Source: Halomonas sp. TA22 (GTDB taxonomy: Bacteria > Pseudomonadota > Gammaproteobacteria > Pseudomonadales > Halomonadaceae). From it: a DNA stretch of 64,000 bases. Below the pieces are notes generated by a model. The model worked only from the letters and a program-made list of their open reading frames with translations, ran no database searches and was not told the origin of the DNA. Both the position numbers and the translations under genes were made by a program. Location: the NCBI RefSeq assembly GCF_013009075.1, contig NZ_CP053108.1, positions 1,364,001-1,428,000 on the forward strand, written 5' to 3'. Numbering within the stretch: position 1 is the stretch's first letter; each line of letters opens with the position of its first letter. Below, one piece after another: positions 8,481 through 16,073 of this stretch.

Positions 8481-9662
8481 TCAGCGTGAGTGCAGATCGA
8501 CTGCCAGGCGCTCGACGGGGCTGCGCGATGCGATGTGTCCGTGTTCATGAAGATAGGCATCGAGCGTTTCGTAGCGGCGAGCCTCAAGTGCCGAGGGGCG
8601 CTGGGCCAAGAGTGACAGCGTCTCTCGCCAAGCGCGACGATTGACCGTGGTATCGAGGCCGGGCTCGGCATCTACCAATCTCCTCCACGCGTCGTCCGGA
8701 TGGTTGAGCATCCACAGGTTGGCCTCTTCCAGTGCCACGAGCAGCCGCTGTATTTCACTGCGTTTGGTCGCCAGATGGTCACGATTGGCCATCATTATCA
8801 GACCGTCGTGTAGAGGATAGCCATGCTCCTCCGCCAAGAAACTGCGCGACACGATGCCCTCTTCTTCCAGTTGCAAGGGGAGGGTGTGGCGCATGGGGGC
8901 GATGACCGCATCGACATGCTGTTGCACCAAGGCCTGGCTCAAGGCGAAGTTGAGGTTATGCAGCGTGATATTGCCCAGAGAGAAGTCGAATTGAGACAAC
9001 ATCGCTTCTAGGATGGCATTGGTATCGTCCACGGCATAACCGATGCTCCGTCCCTCGAGCTGTGCCGGCGTCTCGATATCACTGTCCTGACGAACCGTAA
9101 GCATCACAAGCGGTCTGCCTATCAGGGTGGCAACGCGTATGAGAGGAAGTCCCTGATCAACCTGCATGTGCAACTGCGGTTGCCGACCCAGTGCGAGGTC
9201 GATCCGTGAGGCGGCCAGCAACTTTGTCGGCACGCTGGGGTCTGCTGGTACGGTAATGCGAACGTTCAGCCCCTGCTTTTCGAAGTAGCCGAGCTTGCGA
9301 GCGATCAGTAGAGAGGCATGCTGGGGGCTGAGATACCAGTCGAGAACGATATGCAGCTCGCTTAATGGCGGCGGTGCGATCGGCTCCGGCTCGCGTAGGG
9401 TCACCGATGGCACGAATGGCGCTTCGCTTAGAGCTCCTGCGTGCTCTTTAGGAGAACGTTTTTGCCAGAAGGGCGCCTCGACTTGGGGAATGGGGTCGCG
9501 CTGACTGGCTGGCAACGCAGGCTGGGACTCTAGACTCATCTCGTCAGTGGCCTCCGCGATCGCCTCGCTGGAGATGGGCGCAACCAGCCAGGGGGCTGCC
9601 AAACTGAGAATAAGTAACGCCAGCAGGGGGAGCCAGGCGAGGCGAGAACCTATGCACGACAT
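8481..9662 (-). CDS. NMT1/THI5-like ABC substrate-binding protein (orphan)
   Basis: 393-residue periplasmic binding protein of the ThiY/NMT1 type: DWYLSPQHASLLIARKLGYFEKQGLNV matches the N-terminal signature of HMP-precursor and taurine/nitrate binding proteins. The start at 9662 is preferred over the longer frame: GGAG lies 7 bases upstream and the protein then begins with a hydrophobic export segment (WLPLLALLILSLAAPWLV). A ~70-residue Pro/Glu-rich linker follows the anchor, so it may be membrane-tethered. No permease or ATPase is adjacent, so it may serve a distant transporter or act as a sensor. Confidence 0.8.
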   Translation of the reverse strand: MSCIGSRLAWLPLLALLILSLAAPWLVAPISSEAIAEATDEMSLESQPALPASQRDPIPQVEAPFWQKRSPKEHAGALSEAPFVPSVTLREPEPIAPPPLSELHIVLDWYLSPQHASLLIARKLGYFEKQGLNVRITVPADPSVPTKLLAASRIDLALGRQPQLHMQVDQGLPLIRVATLIGRPLVMLTVRQDSDIETPAQLEGRSIGYAVDDTNAILEAMLSQFDFSLGNITLHNLNFALSQALVQQHVDAVIAPMRHTLPLQLEEEGIVSRSFLAEEHGYPLHDGLIMMANRDHLATKRSEIQRLLVALEEANLWMLNHPDDAWRRLVDAEPGLDTTVNRRAWRETLSLLAQRPSALEARRYETLDAYLHEHGHIASRSPVERLAVDLHSR

Positions 9663-9859
9663 GTCGTATCTCCAGAAGCAAGCGCCGGGCAGTACCGAGC
9701 GGGCCCGCGAGCGAAGGGGAGCAATTGTAGCCTTGGCAGAGGGATTCACCTAATCGTGGTATGAGTAATGCGTGGCGCCCAGCGAACCCAGCGAAAGGGT
9801 TAATCGCCGTGGTTTGAGCGCTATGACATAATCAATCTTCACATTTTTTACGGGTTGCC

Positions 9860-11569
9860 ATGGATAGCCTCAATACCTTCTTTCTTCTCGGCGGTTTTCT
9901 CATCGCTCTGAGCATTCTAGCAAGTCGCCTCTCCACTCTGTTCGGTCTACCTCTGCTCATCATCTTCCTGGGGCTGGGCATGCTTGCCGGCGAGGAAGGC
10001 GTGCTGGGTATCCAATTCGACGATTACAGTGCCGCGTTCGTCATCGGTCATTTGGCTCTGGCAATGATCCTGCTTGATGGCGGTTTGAGAACCCGCTTGA
10101 AGACTTTCCGCGTTGGCTTCAGGCCGGCGCTCTCCCTTGCCACGCTGGGCGTTTTCATCACCAGTGGTGTGGTCGGGTTATTCGCCATGTGGATTCTCGA
10201 TTTAAGCCTGTTCCAAGGCCTGCTGGTGGGTGCCATCGTAGGCTCCACCGATGCCGCTGCCGTATTTTCGATGCTGGGTGGACGCGGCATCAATCTCAAC
10301 GAGCGCGTGGGTGCCACGCTCGAGATCGAGTCAGGCACCAACGACCCCATGGCGATCTTTCTCACCATCATGCTGGTAGAGCTATTGGTGGGAGACATCG
10401 GTGGTTTCGTGGAGACGTTTCTCTTTCTGGCCAGCCAGTTCGGCTTGGCCCTGGTGATCGGGGTCGGCGCCGGCTGGTTGAGCGCCAAGCTGCTTCGCAT
10501 GCTCGACCTGGCCCCTGGCCTCTACTCGCTGCTGGCCCTGGCCTTGGGTTTCTTCGTCTTTGGCTTGACCAGCATGCTGGGGGGTAGCGGCTTCCTGGCG
10601 ATCTACCTGACCGGACTGATGATTGGCAACCGGCCGGGACGTCACCTCAACTTTATTCTTCCCGTCCACGATGGGTTGGCTTGGCTCAGCCAGATCGGCC
10701 TGTTCCTAGTGCTTGGGCTGCTGGTGACGCCAAGTGAGTTGCTGGAATATGCACTGCCTGCACTGCTGGTAGGCCTGGTCTTGATTTTCGTGGCACGTCC
10801 GCTTGCCGTGTTCATAGCCATTAAGCCCTTCTTCAAGTTCCGCTGGCGCGAGATCGGGTTCATCTCCTGGGTAGGGCTGCGTGGTGCGGTTCCCATCGTG
10901 CTGGCGATTTTTCCCGTCATTGGTGGTGTCGAAAATGCCTCCCTCTACTTCAACATGGCATTCGCGGTAGTGCTGATGTCGCTGCTGCTGCAGGGCGGGA
11001 CGCTGTCGCTGATGGCACGCCTGATGAAGGTCGAGGTACCGATCGGCGCGACGCCGAACCATCGAGGACTGTTGGGTGTCCTGCCGGAAAACGATTATGA
11101 GATGTTCGTCTATCAGGTAGTTAATGAAGAGCTCGACGATGTGCCGATTCGCCTGCTGCGCTTTCCTTCCGGTGCCTTGATCTCGGCACTGTTTCGTCAG
11201 CACTCGATGTTGCACCCGAAGGGCAGTACGCGGCTGCGATTGGGCGACGTGCTCTGTGTGATCGGCCGTACCGGTGATCTGCCGGCACTCAACCGGCTCT
11301 TCAATGGCGATGCCACGCTCAAGCATGAGCGTGCTTTCTTTGGCACCTTCACGCTTGAGGGCGACGCCTTTATGAGCGATGTGGCTGCCGCCTACGGCTT
11401 GACGCTAAGCCCAGGAGAGCAAGGCATGACATTGAGTGAGTTCGTGTCGCTGCGGGTCGGTGGGCACCCGGTGGTAGGAGATGACGTAGGCTGGCACGGT
11501 ATTCACTGGGTCGTCAGCGAAATGGAGGGTAACCGGGTGACCAAGGTGGGGCTGCGTCTCTATCAATAA
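9860..11569 (+). CDS. nhaP2: K+/H+ antiporter, CvrA/NhaP2 type
   Basis: 569-residue CPA1 cation/proton antiporter. About 12 membrane segments cover residues 1-390, with ILLDGGLRTRL, VGSTDAAAVFSML, ESGTNDPMA and GLRGAVPIVLA as the antiport core motifs. The cytosolic tail (about 400-570) has a TrkA-C-like domain (DVPIRLLRFPSGALISAL, RLRLGDVLCVIG) and a CorC/HlyC-type end. In the family it exports K+ during osmotic change, useful to a halophile. Ends about 100 bases before tRNA-Ser. Confidence 0.93.
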   Translation: MDSLNTFFLLGGFLIALSILASRLSTLFGLPLLIIFLGLGMLAGEEGVLGIQFDDYSAAFVIGHLALAMILLDGGLRTRLKTFRVGFRPALSLATLGVFITSGVVGLFAMWILDLSLFQGLLVGAIVGSTDAAAVFSMLGGRGINLNERVGATLEIESGTNDPMAIFLTIMLVELLVGDIGGFVETFLFLASQFGLALVIGVGAGWLSAKLLRMLDLAPGLYSLLALALGFFVFGLTSMLGGSGFLAIYLTGLMIGNRPGRHLNFILPVHDGLAWLSQIGLFLVLGLLVTPSELLEYALPALLVGLVLIFVARPLAVFIAIKPFFKFRWREIGFISWVGLRGAVPIVLAIFPVIGGVENASLYFNMAFAVVLMSLLLQGGTLSLMARLMKVEVPIGATPNHRGLLGVLPENDYEMFVYQVVNEELDDVPIRLLRFPSGALISALFRQHSMLHPKGSTRLRLGDVLCVIGRTGDLPALNRLFNGDATLKHERAFFGTFTLEGDAFMSDVAAAYGLTLSPGEQGMTLSEFVSLRVGGHPVVGDDVGWHGIHWVVSEMEGNRVTKVGLRLYQ

Positions 11570-11623
11570 CCTCCCGGCCGGACCATGAGCGAGATGGATA
11601 ACGCCTTGATCGCAAACCGGCTC

Positions 11624-11651
11624 TTGACGAATCCAGCGAAGCTGGTATTAT
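11624..11651 (+). promoter_or_regulatory. Sigma-70 promoter of tRNA-Ser
   Basis: TTGACG (11624-11629) and TATTAT (11646-11651) are separated by 16 bases, close to consensus, and the predicted transcript start falls about 10 bases before the tRNA. Confidence 0.75.
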
Positions 11652-11666
11652 CTCTCGCCGTGAGCC

Positions 11667-11756
11667 GGAGGGATGGCAGAGCGGTTGAATGCACCGGTCT
11701 TGAAAACCGGCAAGGGTGAAAGCCCTTCCAGGGTTCGAATCCCTGTCCCTCCGCCA
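11667..11756 (+). tRNA. tRNA-Ser(UGA)
   Basis: 90-nt class II tRNA with encoded CCA. Acceptor stem GGAGGGA/TCCCTCC, anticodon stem CCGGT/ACCGG around loop CTTGAAA giving anticodon UGA, a long variable arm (AAGGG..CCCTT) as expected for serine, and T-arm CAGGG-TTCGAAT-CCCTG. It marks the left border of the integron cassette array. Confidence 0.97.
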
Positions 11757-11782
11757 GGCGAAATACAACCAATTGGAAAACT

Positions 11783-12271
11783 CTAATCAGCAGTGCAACT
11801 AAAAGCGGGAGCTTTACAGTTAGCCAATGCATTCGGGTGGTCCAACGTACAAGTGTGAACCCACACTCTCTGGGTACCGGACCAATCCCATGCAGACTTG
11901 ATGGCATGGCTCAAAAGCGGTCCACCAAAGCCCTTGCCAATAGCACCGGGGGCCAAGCCAAAGTAAAGAATCTCGGTATTGACTCCACCTGGCCGGTACA
12001 GCTCATAATACCCAGCGATACTCCCACGGTAATAGGCCACCCAAGTACGATGACAGTCGCTTTCTACTAGCTCCCGCCATTGATCATCAATCCAGCTATC
12101 GCGATCTCCCCATTCCCAATCGGCACCAACAAGCTGGTATAAAAACCTATTCAACTGATACTGTGGCTCCTCGCATTCCACAACAGACAGAATTTCAGGA
12201 AGTGGCTTAGAATGGAGCTCATCTGAAGACTTCATCTCTAGGAAGAAGGTTTTTACATTGCTGGCGATCAT
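11783..12271 (-). pseudogene. GNAT N-acetyltransferase, C-terminally damaged cassette gene
   Basis: 162-residue GNAT fold protein: WVAYYRGSIAGYYELYRP, ILYFGLAPGAIGKGFGGPLLSHAIKSAW (acetyl-CoA loop, usually GxGxG/A) and WVHTCTLDHPNALANCKAPAF. Intact relatives read ALANYxARGF followed by about 10-20 residues; here the end is altered and stops early after TAD. No attC follows on its 3' side, unlike every other gene of the array, so the cassette has probably lost its end at the tRNA-Ser border. Activity uncertain. Substrate class unknown. Confidence 0.7.
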
Positions 12272-12293
12272 TCTATAGCCTCGAACGAAAAAT

Positions 12294-12390
12294 TATAACG
12301 CTCAGCTCTGCACCGGGGTAAGTCCAGCAGTTATCGATGCGTGTCCACTGGAGTGGGGAAGTCCAACGCGCACATCATTTACTTGTTAGC
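12294..12390 (-). repeat. attC site 1 (left-most)
   Basis: On the minus strand begins GCTAACAAGT and ends GAGCGTTATA, about 97 bp. End cores fit an integron attC, though the internal palindrome is less clear than in the other sites. The 3' end of the coiled-coil membrane gene runs into its first core. Confidence 0.65.
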
Positions 12391-13016
12391 GTCTTCGCCA
12401 TACGTTCTAAGTCTGTTGCTACCCCTTCCAATCCAAAAAAGTTAGTAGGATGTTCATAAAGCATATCGTGAGTCATAGGGTCGGGCTGATATTCGGAAAG
12501 CCTAGTCCTTAGCTCATCCCTCAACAGGATCGCATCGACCTTATACTCCCTCGAATACTCACCGAGAGCCATGCCCATAATCCGCATCAAAGGATCAGCA
12601 GCACCCAGCTGCCGTTGTTCGTCATCGTCGTCATGTCGGTCTTCCTGATCTCTACTGACATTGATAGTAGCCTCCTCATAGGCCGAATGATATTTGTCTT
12701 TGATATCTCGAATACCTCGGACCACACCTAGCGCCTTGTCCCGCAGGGCTTCCTCTGTAGTATCCACCACTTCCATATGCTTATCTTCAAGTTGCAGTGC
12801 GCGAGAGCGGTACTGGTCTACTTGCTCATCTTTGAGGTGAATTCTCTCTCTTAGAGTCTCATTGGTCGCACGCAGCTGCTCGACAACAGACCCGTATCGC
12901 CACCGAGCCAAAGCATAAGCAGCCATCAAAACCAGCACGGAAAAAATCACGAAATCAAGCGGCGCCTGTGAAAGCGCATCCCATTCACTTGATAGGTGGT
13001 CGATTAGTTTATCCAT
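12375..13016 (-). CDS. Cassette-encoded membrane-anchored coiled-coil protein
   Basis: 213 residues, no family recognised. One membrane segment at about 21-40 (LDFVIFSVLVLMAAYALARW), then a heptad-like coiled coil to about residue 100 (QLRATNETLRERIHLKDEQVDQY), an acidic stretch RDQEDRHDDDDEQ and a C-terminal domain. Architecture resembles membrane-tethered sensors or scaffolds, but no function can be assigned. The stop lies within attC site 1; upstream is attC site 2, so it is a single-gene cassette. Confidence 0.7.
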   Translation of the reverse strand: MDKLIDHLSSEWDALSQAPLDFVIFSVLVLMAAYALARWRYGSVVEQLRATNETLRERIHLKDEQVDQYRSRALQLEDKHMEVVDTTEEALRDKALGVVRGIRDIKDKYHSAYEEATINVSRDQEDRHDDDDEQRQLGAADPLMRIMGMALGEYSREYKVDAILLRDELRTRLSEYQPDPMTHDMLYEHPTNFFGLEGVATDLERMAKTLTSK

Positions 13017-13034
13017 TAATTAACTATACCCTTG

Positions 13035-13106
13035 CTAACGCTTTGGGATAAGCTGCCAATTTGGAGCGGAAGCGGAAAATTGGTCGGCTTCATTCACTTG
13101 TTAGAT
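13035..13106 (-). repeat. attC site 2
   Basis: 72 bp; minus strand begins TCTAACAAGTG and ends AAAGCGTTAGC. Inner arms CCAATTT/AAATTGG and AGC/GCT flank a short loop, a typical extruded-base attC palindrome. Confidence 0.85.
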
Positions 13107-14230
13107 TGTTGGCCTTCTTGGACCGAAGTTATAGCGTCCAAACTCCAGGTGTTGCCTTTCCTTTGTAACTGACCGGACGCTACCAACTCCCTTCCCTCGG
13201 AATGTGCTTTTAAAGCCCTCAAATAGGAGTCAGGACCAAGTGCCAAACGAACCTCAATCAGGCCATGATCTGAATGATCGACCTTAATAGCTACTGTCCG
13301 TCTCGCACTCCCCTCAGAGGGGTTCGCAACACAATGTAAATTAACTACTCGCCCAGATATTTGCTGCGCTGTTGGCTCGACAATCTTCAATTTTTCGGAT
13401 GCATAGCTGAGCATGCTAACTTGAGCTTCTCCTACAGTTACGCTGCGGAACGAAACGACATCCTCAGACGGTTCTAATATGGTGGCCCAATCGATGTCTA
13501 CGCCAAAATTTAGCTCTCCACCAAGACCAATTTGAGCTAATGCATCGCACATACGAGCATTTAGTGCTCTTTCGTAGGAGGAAATCAGGATATCGGGATC
13601 ATCATTACGAACCGCACTATCGAGAGCCACGAGGCCCCTAGCTATCCTTTCAACAATACGTCTATTTACTGGCAGCTCAAATAGGTCTCGATCCTCTTGT
13701 TCATTAATAATTGGACTAGACACTTCAAATCCAAAGCTTCCTCGGAAAGTATGGCAAAATTTAAAGTCGCCAAGATACTCTTGAGCGGCTGGTAAGGGCT
13801 GCTCAAAGTGAGGAAAGCTTTTTATTTCAGAGCAGCCAGAATATAAAAAAAGATTTCTAATTGCCTTAATATGCTTAGAAGCGTCATCAATAGGCAACGA
13901 GCTGACAGAATCAGGAACTTGAAGTCGCAGCTTCACTGAATCAGCATTTTCAACCATCAATCCTGAAAGTATTTCAGATACTGGCTTATCCTCAATCTGA
14001 GAAAGAGCTTCTATCGATTGTTGAATGCGCTCTCTGAAATCGATAAATGATTCGCTGCCCGGCAGGATAAGCTCCAGCGATTGATCCGAATCCACATCGA
14101 GCTTGAAGATCTGCCATTTTTTTCCGTTGGTTGCATATTGCTTCCAACCCTTTCTATAAAGGTAGTTTTTTAGATCAAACAACCTGACTCGATCTATATT
14201 CTCCAAAATATTATTGCCCGAGCGAATCAT
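13094..14230 (-). CDS. Unknown protein with OB-fold-like C terminus, partner of DUF4365 gene
   Basis: 378 residues, not recognised as a named family. The N-terminal ~80 residues (WKQYATNGKKWQIFKLD, SLELILPGSESFIDFRERI) form a small alpha/beta domain; the centre is mainly helical; the last ~100 residues (VNLHCVAN, IEVRLALGPDSYLRALKAH, GRELVASGQLQRKGNTWSL) have the beta pattern of an OB fold. ATG overlaps the upstream gene's TGA (ATGA), and no attC separates them, so the two form one two-gene cassette. A nucleic-acid-related partner role for the nuclease-like neighbour is inference. Confidence 0.7.
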   Translation of the reverse strand: MIRSGNNILENIDRVRLFDLKNYLYRKGWKQYATNGKKWQIFKLDVDSDQSLELILPGSESFIDFRERIQQSIEALSQIEDKPVSEILSGLMVENADSVKLRLQVPDSVSSLPIDDASKHIKAIRNLFLYSGCSEIKSFPHFEQPLPAAQEYLGDFKFCHTFRGSFGFEVSSPIINEQEDRDLFELPVNRRIVERIARGLVALDSAVRNDDPDILISSYERALNARMCDALAQIGLGGELNFGVDIDWATILEPSEDVVSFRSVTVGEAQVSMLSYASEKLKIVEPTAQQISGRVVNLHCVANPSEGSARRTVAIKVDHSDHGLIEVRLALGPDSYLRALKAHSEGRELVASGQLQRKGNTWSLDAITSVQEGQQSNK

Positions 14231-14742
14231 GAGACAGCCCCCATGAGTAGCTTTTCTTTAAGGCCCAGCAATGATTCTGGCGTAAGCAAGTGATCTCTAG
14301 GTATTCTAATACGCTTCGAGCTTGAGTTGGGAGATTCAGGCCCTTCGACGAAGTAATAGTAACAGCATTTTTTTATGGTCAACTCGTCTTCACACGCGGC
14401 CATCCACAAAGATTTATCATCTGGTAGACAGCACAAAACCAAAGCACATGGCAAAGCTGACTGGTCCCGCCTGAAAACAAGTCGGTTGAATGCATCGGCT
14501 TCCATATCGTAGACAACATAGTCATCTTCCAGAGACCAATTTACGCTTGCTTTAAGCTGCAGCGAAAGAAATGCGCCCATATCAATACGCTTGTTTCCAT
14601 AGGAAGTGATATTGCGAACTTCAAGATCAATACCAAAGTCCTTTGAAATCGAATTCGGAACAAAGCCAGACCGAGCGACAATCGCACTGACGTAGGATTC
14701 GCTAATTAGCTCTTCAATGGTCTGAACTGGGAGCATGGACAC
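14227..14742 (-). CDS. DUF4365 protein, PD-(D/E)XK nuclease-like
   Basis: 171 residues of the DUF4365 type. Candidate nuclease residues in PD-(D/E)XK spacing: E15 in the first helix, D39 in GIDLEVR and Q62-L-K64 in LSLQLKAS. Further DUF4365 marks are CALVLCCLPDDKSLWM and KKCCYYYFVEG. Starts at GTG 14742 (or ATG 14736) behind AAGGAAG. The ATGA overlap with the 378-residue gene implies coupled translation. Sits between attC sites 3 and 2. Nuclease activity and a defence role are inferred, not shown. Confidence 0.75.
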   Translation of the reverse strand: MSMLPVQTIEELISESYVSAIVARSGFVPNSISKDFGIDLEVRNITSYGNKRIDMGAFLSLQLKASVNWSLEDDYVVYDMEADAFNRLVFRRDQSALPCALVLCCLPDDKSLWMAACEDELTIKKCCYYYFVEGPESPNSSSKRIRIPRDHLLTPESLLGLKEKLLMGAVS

Positions 14743-14762
14743 AAACTTCCTTTTTTAAAATA

Positions 14763-14833
14763 TCTAACGCCTTGCTCACCGGAAAATTGCGAGCGCAGCG
14801 AGTAATTTTTCCGCGTGCAGCAAATTGTTAGCC
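14763..14833 (-). repeat. attC site 3
   Basis: 71 bp; minus strand begins GCTAACAATTTGC and ends AAGGCGTTAGAT. Strong imperfect palindrome (TTGC/GCAA, CAC/GTG, GGAAAA/TTTTCC). Nearly identical to attC site 8 at 19033, with about six differences. Confidence 0.92.
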
Positions 14834-15388
14834 GCGCACGCGCCGGTAGTACATGGAGACTGCGCAGTTACTAAGCGGCTTCGCCGAAACCAACTCAAGC
14901 TGCCGTGTGTTAGGCAGCCCGCTCTGGTACAGGGTCGGACCGTGGCCAGCTATCCTTGGGTGAATAAGAAACTTGTACTCATCAATCAGGTCCAGCCGAT
15001 CCAGCTCAGTTGCAAGCTTGCCGCTACCGACGAGCACACCAGCCGGGGTTGCGTCCTTGAGCTTTTGCACGCCCGAACGCAGATCGCCAGCGATGTGGTG
15101 GCTGTTGGTCCATCGAAAGTCCGTTCGCGTCCTCGAAGCGACGTACTTCGGCTTGACCTCCAGCTTTACCGCCCACTCGTGCACTGCCGGCGGTGCCTCC
15201 ACATCCCTGCGGGCAACTGCTGGCCAGTAGCTCTCCATCATCTCATAGGTGACACGGCCCCACAGCATCGCCCCGCACTCGTCCATTAGACCGGTGAAGA
15301 AGGCATGCGTCTCGTCGTCGGCAATTCCCTCCTGGTGGTCAACACAACCGTCCAGAGTGATGTTGAGGCTGAAGGTCAAAAGTCCCAT
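14828..15388 (-). CDS. Dihydrofolate reductase-family protein (RibD C-terminal fold)
   Basis: 186 residues with the RibD_C/DHFR-like fold: LLTFSLNITLDGCVDH at the start, AMLWGRVTYEMMESYWP for NADPH binding, and VLVGSGKLATELDRLDLIDEYKFLIHPRIAGHGPTLY. This group (YyaP/YwjB-like) is common in mobile DNA; most members have no proven substrate, and trimethoprim resistance should not be assumed. GGAG is 9 bases before the ATG. Its TAA is part of the core of attC site 3. More GC-rich than neighbouring cassettes, suggesting a different source. Confidence 0.85.
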   Translation of the reverse strand: MGLLTFSLNITLDGCVDHQEGIADDETHAFFTGLMDECGAMLWGRVTYEMMESYWPAVARRDVEAPPAVHEWAVKLEVKPKYVASRTRTDFRWTNSHHIAGDLRSGVQKLKDATPAGVLVGSGKLATELDRLDLIDEYKFLIHPRIAGHGPTLYQSGLPNTRQLELVSAKPLSNCAVSMYYRRVRG

Positions 15389-15449
15389 GTAAATCTACTC
15401 CGGCTTGGGCGACCCTAGATAGTCGCTTGGCTATGAGTCACTCGCAGTG

Positions 15450-15509
15450 GCTAACGCCTCAAGCAGAGGCGCCCGCTGTCTGCGCGTCCTTCTGACTTGA
15501 CTTGTTACA
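15450..15509 (-). repeat. attC site 4
   Basis: About 60 bp, the length of classic short attC sites. Minus strand begins TGTAACAAGTCAAG and ends TGAGGCGTTAGC; TCAA/TTGA and CAGA/TCTG arms pair. The preceding gene reads through most of the site. Confidence 0.8.
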
Positions 15510-15980
15510 TTCCGAACTCTCGTCAATAAAGGACTTTTTAAAGCCTTGATACAAGCTCTCCCTATTATTTCGGAGAGGATTACCATCCTCTTGCTTATAA
15601 TGTTTAAGCAATCTATCGATCCGTTTCTCTATGTTTTTAAGATATACGCCTTGTTGCGCAGTTTGAGCTGAAAGCCTTTCCCATGCTTCTTTCTGATCGA
15701 AAAATACCTTGCATTCAACTTCTCTCTCTCCTAAATAGAATCTCTGCTCTTCACCCGAACCATATATCCGAAACGGGGTGATGCCGCCGTGGTCCACCCA
15801 CGCTCTATCTAGACAATACTGTGACATAATTTCACGGACTTTTTCAGTATACAGAAATCTATAGATGGCCCACCATACAACGGAATCACGAATGACCAGT
15901 AAGACAGGGGCAATGACGTAGGTTAAGAACCCCATTGCAAATATCTTGAAAATTGATGACCATGCCAGTTCTATTTCCAT
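15459..15980 (-). CDS. Cassette-encoded membrane protein of unknown function
   Basis: 173 residues from the ATG starting MEIELAW; an upstream ATG at 16007 lies inside attC site 5 and is not favoured. A hydrophobic hairpin occupies residues ~5-45 (IFKIFAMGFLTYVIAPVLLVI, VVWWAIYRFLY), followed by a soluble domain with YCLDRAWVDHGGITPFRIYGSGEEQRFYLGEREVECKVFFDQKEAW and a helical tail. The last ~15 residues are encoded by attC site 4 itself. No family recognised. Confidence 0.65.
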   Translation of the reverse strand: MEIELAWSSIFKIFAMGFLTYVIAPVLLVIRDSVVWWAIYRFLYTEKVREIMSQYCLDRAWVDHGGITPFRIYGSGEEQRFYLGEREVECKVFFDQKEAWERLSAQTAQQGVYLKNIEKRIDRLLKHYKQEDGNPLRNNRESLYQGFKKSFIDESSECNKSSQKDAQTAGASA

Positions 15981-15992
15981 ACTCTTACCGAA

Positions 15993-16069
15993 TGTAACGC
16001 CCGCCATAAACGGCTCGAGGAACGAGCGTCCGGCAACCGTAGGGAGCGAATTTAATGGCTTGGTTAGGC
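15993..16069 (-). repeat. attC site 5
   Basis: 77 bp; minus strand begins GCCTAACCAAGCCATTAAA and ends TTTATGGCGGGCGTTAC; the GCCAT-AAA/TTT-ATGGC arms pair. Confidence 0.88.
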
Positions 16070-16073
16070 AGTT

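Noticed and set aside
11732-11765. tRNA-Ser 3' end as an integrative-element attachment site
   Set aside because: No second copy of the tRNA 3' end was seen at the right end of the array, and no integrase is present.
14828-15388. Trimethoprim-resistance dfr cassette
   Set aside because: The protein is of the RibD C-terminal/YyaP-like group and not a DfrA or DfrB enzyme.
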